From Gelatoporia subvermispora B (lineage: Eukaryota; Basidiomycota; Agaricomycetes; Polyporales; Gelatoporiaceae), in NCBI GenBank assembly GCA_000320605.2, contig KB445792.1, forward strand, positions 1 through 64,000: a DNA stretch of 64,000 nucleotides. Direction: 5' to 3'. The notes under the pieces are model-generated. The model worked only from the letters and a program-made list of their open reading frames with translations. It searched no databases and was not told the origin of the DNA. Below are positions 55,929-64,000 of this stretch, piece after piece (the stretch's first letter is position 1; each line of letters begins with the position of its first letter). The translations under genes and the position numbers were made by a program.

Positions 55929-57403
55929 TTATTCGTTCCCGCTTGGGCGATCGCCGCGGAAGAATTGCAGGAGCGCCTCAGTCACTTCGTTCGCGTGGCT
56001 GAAGGTGAGGTCGTGTGTCGCGTTGGGAATAGTGACGAGGTCGGCGACCTGGACGAGCGCCTGGACGCGCGGAGCATAGCGGTAGGGTACTACGCGGTCC
56101 GCGGTGCCCTATTGGACGTAATCATAACAGGTGAACAAAAATTCGACGTTGGACAGCAAGTAGCAGAGGGCAACGTACCCAAACGAGGAGCACGCGGCCT
56201 GAGCGTTTTTGCAGTTGCCGCCCGAGAGCTGCGAATGAAGGCGCGAGGCTACGAATCGGACCGTCCCGTATAGAAGAGGCGACGGCGGGGTTGAAGCCGG
56301 GCAAGTAGGCAGATTGTATTCGGACAAGCTGTGAAGAGAAAGCTGTATCAGGACATAGTTGATCGAATTGCGAGCTCGACGGTACCTCGGCAATGGGGTT
56401 ATCGGAAGGAGTGCCATTTGCGAGATGTTGCAAATAAAGCTGTAAACCGACATGAAAATGCGACAAAGTCGCTATGGATCACATTGAAACGTACGCGGAA
56501 GGGATAGCTAGCAGTAAGGAATTGCATGAGAGGCGAAGAGAGGAATCGAGAGGTACGTGAGAGATCTCGGGACTGAGAAACCGTTCAGCTTCAGGACTCA
56601 GAATAAGACAGAACTTTGGGAACCGACCTCTATAAGACCACTCGAGGCAATGAGTGCTATCCTGTCAGAGACCAGATGAGGGAATTGTGCGGCGAAGGCT
56701 GCGGCAATACCACCGCCCTAAGTTACTGTAAGTGACTCGTTACTCAATGGTGCGTATCGTAGTTAGGACGTACCATAGATATGCCGACGATATGTGCATT
56801 GTCCCATTCGACATATTGCATAAGTAGTGCTAGCTGGGTGGTGTAAAGAGTGGTATCATATGTCGTCTGCGGGGCGTCTGAGTACCCGCGGCCGTACAAG
56901 TCTATCGTCGACGAAGTTCAGTTAGGCTGCAGCGTGGCGTAGCTATCACTCACCGTAGAGCAGAACACGGAAGCCATTGGATGCAAGCTGAGGAGCAATA
57001 TCCTTCCAGATAATGGCTGGTACCGAGAGGCCGTGGATGAGAACCACCTGAGACAGGGTAAGCGACACCGTGAGAACAAACAAAGGACACGTACGCGTTT
57101 GCCGTCCTCAGGACCTATGAGCCAGTATCGGACCTATGGGTATAATTCTTCATCAGAAGGTTGAATCCGTGATTTGATGTGGCAACGTACGGTCCCGTAT
57201 GGGAAACGAACGTAGGCGCCTCCGTCGAAGAACGAGTCTGGGTAGATCTGCCAAGAGGGAGATTGCCGCGGAAGGGACGCGAGAGATGGATGCACGTAGA
57301 GCGACGAGGGTGTATGGGGGAAGACGGTGAGGAAAAAACCCAGAATAACGACGGCGGGGAGACCGAGGAGGATCCATTGCAACGTGTTGGACGGAGGCAT
57401 CAT
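55929..57403 (-). CDS. Alpha/beta hydrolase with N-terminal membrane anchor
   Basis: Serine hydrolase of unknown substrate, 360 residues from the ATG at 57403 (an in-frame ATG at 57481 gives 386). Eight exons on the minus strand: 57403-57191, 57133-57095, 57047-56954, 56901-56774, 56717-56628, 56572-56495, 56439-56179, 56108-55929. An N-terminal hydrophobic stretch (WILLGLPAVVILGFFLTVF) anchors it. The catalytic parts are VVLIHGLS (oxyanion region), VGISMGGG with the nucleophile serine, GTADRVVPY with the likely acid, and NATHDLTFSH with the catalytic histidine. It is divergent from the coiled-coil gene, and its upstream flank contains another open frame (57153-57602) that cannot be joined. 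Confidence 0.88.
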
Positions 57404-57760
57404 CGTGGGCGGCAAGACCGGGTAACGCGGTGGGAACAGAGGCAAAGACAACGAGCTCGACAAATAGGGCGGTGATCTCAAGAGTAAAGACAGCGCGATG
57501 GATAATGAGGATGATGAACTGCTGGTTCCATGCGCGTGTGTATGGGGAGGCAGAGAGGAGGCGGAGGAAGGCAGCAGCGGTGAGTGCGGAAGTTGTCACC
57601 ATCTCCGGCTATGTCGGACGCCGCGCTCGGACCCTAACCCCACTCTAGGTCTCTGCACGTGAGTGTTTCTCAGATCACGTGGAACAGTCGCGCGCGGTGT
57701 AGGGCGTTGTTTTGGTGTGTTTGCCCTGTACTCAGCTTGCAAGTGCACGCCGTCGTCGCC

Positions 57761-60700
57761 ATGCACAGCGAGCAGCCCCTCGATTCTACCACCCCTCACG
57801 TCCTCGCCATCCCGGCGTTGGCCCTGGACGACCTCATTTACAGCATGTCTCCGTCGCCGGCGCCACAGCTGCCTCTACAAGATACTGTCTCAGACCCCAC
57901 TCTCCAGCCACCTTCCTCTAACGGCCTCTCACAACCACTGCCACAACAAGTCCAACTCGCGCCGTCACGGCCTAGGAGTGCATCTCCGGACTCAGAATCA
58001 CTACCGCGAACAGAAATCGACCACATGCGGGCTAGGGCGCTTCACGTATCGGATCCTCCGAACCCGAATTCGAGTCCTGTCGATTCCACCCCTACGGAGA
58101 AGGAGCTCGCTGGGATGGTACGTCCCCGGAGGCATGTGATCCGGGGACATCTCTGACTGACACCTACGTCCAAAGGTCCTCCGCCTTACCGCTCACCTTG
58201 TCACATACCCCGATCCCGCTCAACTCACGGCACAGGCAGAGACCATCGCCACTTTGACCGCTCAGCGCACCTTCCTTGTTCAACAGCGTGATGAGGAACA
58301 CGAACGATGGTGTGCGGAGCGCGACAGCTGGGACCGCGTAGCTGAGGCGCTATTGAGCAAGGGCAGAAGCACTGGCCAAAAGGACTATGTAAGCCCCCTG
58401 CTGTCCTTTTCGTGTGCTGGAAACCTCGCATGTCCAGATTTTGCTTCTTTACCATCATACGATGTTCTGTCTCGGAGTGGTTGTTAAATCATTGCCTCCC
58501 AGCAAACCGCGCCGATCACCTCTGAGCACATCTGACCCTTCACCCCGTAGGAAGCTGAGCGCAAGCTTGGACGGCTCCAAGATGATAATAGCATGCTCCG
58601 ACACAAGGTCTGTGGCCCTGTTACCGGAAACTATATCCCCTATACTGAATATCATTATTTCTGCTAGCTCACAGATGCCCTCGATCGCGTACATGCCCTC
58701 GAAGCAGAGCTTTCGCGACTACGTCCTCTGCTCCTCGTCCAACCAGAACTACTCAACGATCCAGCCCAATCTCCTGGTTTCTTCCAACTTCTTCCAATGA
58801 AGGAAGAGAAGGAGTCAGAGAAGGACCTGAAGAAGGCACGTCGAAAACCGAAGCGTGAAAAAGAGCCAGTCGAACTCGTTCCCGAGATTTCCGTAGCCAC
58901 CCTTGACGATGCCGTTGAGAATGATGTTCGCGACAAGGACGTACCTATGGCAGAGCAAGATGCTCCCACTGACCAGGCCTCCGAAGACGCTGAAGGCGAA
59001 GCTGATCCGGACGTCCAAATGTCATCGGAAAGCACTCTGGTTCCTCCTGTCGCTCCAACTTCATTACTACATGGTACACAATCCTCAGTCCCAACCGCAA
59101 CGCCTTCGACTCCACCTCCCGCTCACAAAAGTGCAACGACTGCACAGGGTCTGGGTCAGGGCACCTCTTCTATTCTTGACACACCCGCAACACCTAGAGC
59201 ATCGCCGCATCCTCCCGTTGCGTCTAGCTCTTATCAAAGAGACACAATGGAGAGGGTGGACGGAAGCCCTAGCAAGTTCCCTGACGACAAAGCAAGGGGT
59301 CGAAGAGTACGCCTGCGCACAAGCATCCTGGAACAGGAACGCCTGGCGCCGCCACTGCTATCGGATGCACGTACGGAATGTCTTCTGGTTGCGGCGCGTA
59401 AGATCGGCAAGGCCCGCGCGGCTGTGCTCGCAGGGATCGTGCGAGACCGTGAGAAGGAGAGGACGCGTGAAGAGAAGGCACGAGAGCAGGATCACGAGCG
59501 GGAACGTCAACAGCGAGCGGCCCATGCTGCCAATGTCCATGCTGGCTCAGTACAACAACGCCCAATCGGAGCCGACTGGGACCTTCGCTGGTTCCAGGAC
59601 AGGTCGAATACTCTTGACTATCGCGGTGCGTACCCTACCACGCTACGTACGCCTCCGACCCGCGCAGCCACGAGCGCGTCGGTGCCAGGTTCGCGACGCG
59701 GTACACCCACTCCTCGCCCGCAGATGCCTTCGCATCTTCATCCAACCATGCAGCACTATTCTCACGGCGCCATCCACCCACAAAACGCCGCTCGTCCATC
59801 GCATCAGCCTGGACACGCCGGCTCGTATCCCCAGCATGCCGTCCCCCTCGTCTACATGCAGCCCCCACTCGCGGTCCCCATTCCCCACGTCCACCCGCAA
59901 GGCCATGTCCCTCTCTCGATGCCCGTCTCCGTCGCATCTGGGAGCGGTCCCGTCCTCGTACCTATCCGCCCAGGTGCGCCGTGGTCTATGCCTACCACAC
60001 CTAGCCGGAGGGACGGAGCGAATGCTGCCGCTGCGGGTGCATCGCCTGGGTCAAGCGCAGCGACGGCGACACCATTGGACTCGTTAGTCAGTGCGGCGCG
60101 GTCGATGATGAACGGGGCAGCTCCTGAGGAAGCAGGTGATGTGGCCGGAGATGGACGCCGGAGGAGCCTGCGGACGAGCACTCGGTCGGGCAGAAAAGGT
60201 GGGCAGGGAACAGACCGAGATGCTAGCCCGGTACCGAAGAAAAGGAAGGTGGGCGCGAACACCGGTGCAGTCTCGCCGACGCGGAACGCGAGTGAAGCCG
60301 GCATGTCAAAGAAGCGAGGACAGCGCAGGACGGCTACTCGAGCGCAGGAGAAGACTGCGCCCGACAGAAAAGGGAAAGGAAGGAGCGTCGAGGAGCAAGA
60401 AGAGCCTGAGCAACCCTTAGTGTCTTCGACATCGATTACGCAGCGAGGAACAGCACCGATCGGCTCGACTCGCGTTCCCAGTGCCTTGGACGTACTAGCA
60501 GAGCAGGCAGCTCAAGAAATACGGCCGCCTGTGGGTGCCGCCACCCATGAACGACGACACTCGACGAGTCCTGCACGGACGGAGCGGAGCAATAGCCAAA
60601 CGACAGAACTGGACGCAGTTGCAGAACTTGGGCATCCTGCAAGCCAGTCTTTCTTGCAAGCTGCGGGACCGAGTGCCCAAACGCTTTACACAACCCTGCC

Positions 60701-60866
60701 AAACTCTATTGCGTCCACTCGAGCGCAAAGTGAGCGGCTCGACGCTGCGGCAACATCGAACAAGAGGAGCATCCACAGCGCTCCTCCGTTGAGTATAGAG
60801 GTCATCCCCGTGTCCAAGAAGCCATCAGAACTCGGATCTTCGGAGCGACAAAGGACAATGGGCTAA
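57761..60866 (+). CDS. Disordered coiled-coil protein of unknown function
   Basis: Four exons (57761-58117, 58176-58388, 58551-58607, 58668-60866) give 941 residues. After a proline/serine-rich start there is a coiled coil from about residue 120 to 215 (AETIATLTAQRTFLVQQRDE, EAERKLGRLQDDNSMLRHK, ALDRVHALEAELSRL). The remainder is low-complexity with several basic clusters (KKARRKPKREKE, PVPKKRKVG) that look like nuclear localisation signals, an acidic stretch and an ERERQQR-type charged helix. No enzymatic motif is visible. It may be an agaricomycete-specific nuclear scaffold, and that is inference only. Confidence 0.8.
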
Positions 60867-61579
60867 GAACGACTGTTGTAGAATCCAAGAATCGTCCGAA
60901 TTTGTGCAAATGTTGTTCGTTGATTGAATGTGGCTGATGTAGCCGTAGATCTATGTTATGATATACCTGGGAATGGCTAAGTCGGTGTATGCTTCGTATC
61001 TGTGCAATGTGATAGCGTCCTCGGGCAATGCGGTACTGCCCTTTCGCAATGCGTTATGTTCATTGCCTTCTCTGAGTACATAGCACCTTGATGTCGCCTT
61101 GTGAGTCGATAGTATACTGAGTTTCCTGATGTCCTTCGTAGTCCTGAAAAAAGTGCTAGATATACGCCTTCTCGCCAAGGGTCAGTTGGAACTTCGATAG
61201 CCGCAGTCGGCCTTCACAGAGGTTTATGCTCTACTTCTTGAGCAGGTCCTGATCGATGTCTTGCCTCTGTAAGTTTTTTGTGGCAGTGGACACAGGCCAG
61301 CCACTCCGAACAAATATTTGTTGTGCGTCGTGCTGCCGGGCGGTTTTCGGATTACTGAAATGCATCTATCCCCTGTTTGACACCCTCTGCCACTACTTCG
61401 ACTGGGTGGTCCGCCCCTGGCATAGGGATTGTCGTCCGCGACATATCCCGGCGTCGGCCTCTTCGTGGCCCAGGGGACCAGTACCTGCATCGCAGGGAAG
61501 CAAACGGACGCAAGAGATTGCCTAGGCAATCTCAACAGTACCTCGATCGTTCACGCCGAGGCGCAGACGAGAGCCCAGC
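60867..61579. other. Intergenic, 0.7 kb
   Basis: 3' flank of the coiled-coil gene leading into the inverted duplication. A minus-strand frame (61224-61535) has no recognisable feature. Confidence 0.5.
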
Positions 61580-62413
61580 GCTCTGCCTTTCATCGACATT
61601 GATTCCGCCTTAGCTACTCAATTTCTCGTTATATTCAACAGACCATCTCACGAACGTCTAAATGCCTGATGCTATGCGAGCGTATAGCCACACTCAATAT
61701 TGGCGGGTGAGCAGAGAGCAAACCAAGGGATCACTAGACGGCCGCACAGCTTGCGGAGCATCTTTGGCTGTGATGCATCGAGGTGTGCACACAAAGCGGA
61801 CTACATCAGATGTCCACGCGAATCGTGATAAGGTTCACCACGAGCACTCTTTGCAAATTTTCACGGTTGCGAGTCCATTCCTATGCATCGAGATGAGAAC
61901 TTCCCGGCGCTCCCCTCGCGTGGTATGTCCGAACCCTCGGAAATGGAATTGCGCTGCAGCGCCAAGCCAACCCCGCCGACATCAGCTGAGTGGTCTATAG
62001 GTGAGTGCCTGTCAGCTGTTTTCATAACGAGGGGCGTACCCCGTCGCGAAAAATACACACATCTGAGTTGACGGAGTTCGAAGGATCTAGGTACGATCTG
62101 CTTGCCAGCGGCGCGCCCATTGAGCGCAGCGGAAGCAAGGGACAGGGCGACGTGCCCGGGCATGTTGTTTGCAAGGCCTAGGACTCGGTTTTGAGCTGGA
62201 ATTTTTACCTTGAAGTACCTCTCGCAGCGGGCCTTCATATTGATCAGACGATTGACCCAAAGGTAGCATTGTGGATGCAAGACTTGAACGACATTTTGAG
62301 CCGGAAGCAATTAACGTCTAGGTGCCGTAACAGCGTCAGGATAACAGAAGCGTCCCACAATGCAGACTACGAACGCACCGCCAGTGCCCCGTTTGCTGCC
62401 ATCGCGGCGAACG
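61580..62413. repeat. Right copy of the inverted long-range duplication
   Basis: This is the reverse complement of 2434-3350 in two blocks (61580-62012 and 62216-62413), with a non-matching centre of about 200 bases. On the plus strand, 61662-62000 keeps open the same 110-codon frame seen on the minus strand of the left copy. On the minus strand a 149-codon frame (61861-62310) spans the centre but has no known domain. Confidence 0.85.
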
Positions 62414-63754
62414 TCCTGTAGGCAGATTTGTGACAGGTTTAGCGGGCACCAATTTCGGATTGCGAGCACCTTCCACCCGAACCTCTCGGGTGTGTAGTCG
62501 TAGAGACAGAGTCCTTGTTCTGAAAGGTGCATTGCTGACGTAGAACATCAGCAGCAGTTTGAGTCGGAAGCGATAGCTGTCTGGCGCTGTGAAGCGTGCA
62601 GTAGACAAAAACAGCGTCCCAGCGTTCCAAGAAGTCGCATTCACATACATCCCAGGCGCCCGCGAGTGCGTTGGTCGGAGATCGTTTACGGAAGATGTGC
62701 GATGACAGTGTGTGTAATTGGGTGAGTACTGGATCCGATATGAGCGCATGCTTGTTTGCGGACGTAGATAGCCTGCTACACCCGTGCTGACGGGTAGGCA
62801 CTCAAGACTCCGCTTCGGTGGCTTTGTCGTACGCCGTCGGTGTGCAAGAGCCCACGAAAGAGCTTGAGACAGTCTGACGGTGGACAGCTTTCCACGACCC
62901 GGTTTCAAGAACATGATGAAGGATATCAGACAGCAGCTCGCTTTGGAAGATGTCTCGTGTAGTTTATTGACCAAGAGTATGCTCAATCGATAGTACTATC
63001 ATTGTTGCAACTTGCATCAAACAGTGGATTGTACCCTTGCGGAGACGGTTTGGAGAGTCGCCAACGACCCGGGAGAACCAGATTAGGACAAGGCCGCGTT
63101 TCAAGAGCAATGATGGATAGAAGCAGAAGCATATCGAGCGCTTTCAGTATGTCGCAGAGTACTATGCTGAGTACTGCGTGGGTTGCATGCGGACAAATTC
63201 CGAGAAACCCTCAAAGAAGTGTCGCGGAAGGTACTATGCACAAGATATGCCCCAATACACGATCCAGGACTCCGCGAATTTGACTGATCTGAGAGTTGAG
63301 GCCTTGAGGCAGGGCAGGGTCCAGCAGCACGAGAGCCTAGTCGACGTTTTGGGACCCGGCGCAGTCACTAGGCCATATTACTTGTGGATCAGGTCAAGAA
63401 CGGCGCTGGACTCGTTTGTCGGAGGCGTGTATTCCAGGAGGAAAAATCATGGGCATCTTGCGATACAGCCTCGTGTGCGTACGCGTGGCACGGTGGCGCG
63501 ATGCTTGAAGGTTTGATGACACACACCGAGAGGAGATCGAGGATCGAATATTGCAATATTGAAAGTTTGAACCTTCGAGTAGAGAGAGAGGGAGAAAGCC
63601 AGGATATTGAGATATTCGCGCAAGATGCCGTTCAATTTTCCAGCAGCGCTACTGCTGCGACCAGTTCCGGCCGTAGGCGCTGGATAATGCCGCTTTGTGC
63701 GGTCGCGGCACGAAACGTTGTGCAGGGTGCAGTTCCTGCAATCCCTCACAATCA
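62414..63754. other. Gene-poor right end
   Basis: Frames of 100-216 codons exist on the minus strand (62336-62986, 62439-62801) but overlap one another in different phases, share no domain and cannot be joined by splice sites. A 14-base motif TCCGCGAATTTGAC occurs at about 63269 and again near 63857. Confidence 0.4.
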
Positions 63755-63931
63755 TCAATGCATCAGTCCGCCTTGCTTGACCGTCACCTTGATAGTACCC
63801 TCTTCACGGAACTTCGTACGAAGCACGTTGGCGGAAACGGTGCCTAAGGACTCTCCCAATCCGCGAATTTGACATCGGCTTGACTCGTTCCCTGCTTCTA
63901 TTTCGCGACTGTCCACGTTCACGAGTCCCAT
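63755..63931 (-). CDS. Possible terminal exon of a gene running out of the window
   Basis: The minus strand reads 58 codons (MGLVNVDSREIEAGNE..., later TVSANVLRTKFREEG, ending VKQGGLMH) with ordinary protein-like composition, closing at TGA 63757-63755. It stays open to 63949. It is too short to identify, and may be the last exon of a gene lying mostly beyond position 64000, or chance. Confidence 0.25.
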   Translation of the reverse strand: MGLVNVDSREIEAGNESSRCQIRGLGESLGTVSANVLRTKFREEGTIKVTVKQGGLMH

Positions 63932-64000
63932 ACAATCGGTGACAAGTGATTACTTAAGATCCGCATTTGACATCGCAACCTCACCTACATCTCCGGATGG

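Noticed and set aside
57153..57602. 150-codon minus-strand frame with a hydrophobic start (MVTTSALTAAAFLRLL...)
   Set aside because: It overlaps exon 1 of the alpha/beta hydrolase in another phase, and no acceptor permits a join. It is kept only as a note on the uncertain start.
1..64000. CRISPR arrays, prophage or bacterial operons
   Set aside because: Eukaryotic gene structure throughout; no regularly spaced repeats of CRISPR type.

Overview
The window is one chromosome end of a filamentous basidiomycete, most likely an agaricomycete (the gene repertoire looks polypore-like). Positions 1-126 are a near-perfect array of CCCTAA repeats, i.e. a TTAGGG-type telomere read on its C-rich strand. 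Almost every gene inside is broken by 48-65 base GT-AG introns with CTGAC/CTAAC-like branch points, protein genes are dense on both strands, and several families are agaricomycete-specific.

Region by region. 1-1300 is telomere plus a subtelomeric element array: interstitial CCCTAA tracts, a hammerhead-ribozyme core at 871-947, and two head-to-tail 3' tails, the second attached to a truncated copy. This fits the endonuclease-lacking Penelope-like retroelements known to cap basidiomycete telomeres, but no reverse transcriptase is visible. 1670-2479 is a decayed bHLH transcription factor. 2434-3350 is repeated in inverted orientation at 61580-62413, so a subtelomere-derived duplication brackets about 58 kb. 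3.7-6.7 kb: Zn2Cys6 regulator. 7.6-8.5 kb: proline-rich protein. 10.9-12.6 kb: intron-rich polysaccharide deacetylase. 13.5-15.6 kb: amino-acid/choline-type permease. 15.7-18.6 kb: a 3-methyladenine-glycosylase-like protein and an F-box-like protein. 19.5-25.4 kb: a housekeeping block (ribosomal protein uL1, ABC-F factor Arb1, PP4-type phosphatase). 27.6-29.2 kb: C2H2 regulator. 29.2-39.7 kb: a 10.5 kb gene-poor stretch with minisatellites and decayed duplications. 39.7-60.9 kb: dense block with class I histone deacetylase, purine permease (NCS2), Chs5, histidine acid phosphatase, second Zn2Cys6 regulator, TMEM135-like membrane protein, alpha/beta hydrolase and a disordered coiled-coil protein. 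60.9-64 kb: the inverted duplication copy and gene-poor sequence, with one possible terminal exon.

How they work together: there is no obvious gene cluster. The genes are mostly independent housekeeping, transport and regulatory functions. Two local relations are worth noting: the purine permease has GATA sites and a TATA box just upstream of its start, as expected for nitrogen-controlled uptake, and the secreted/anchored acid phosphatase shares a divergent promoter with a Zn2Cys6 regulator. Exon coordinates were derived by hand from reading frame continuity and splice consensus. Family names come from recognised motifs, not from database searches.
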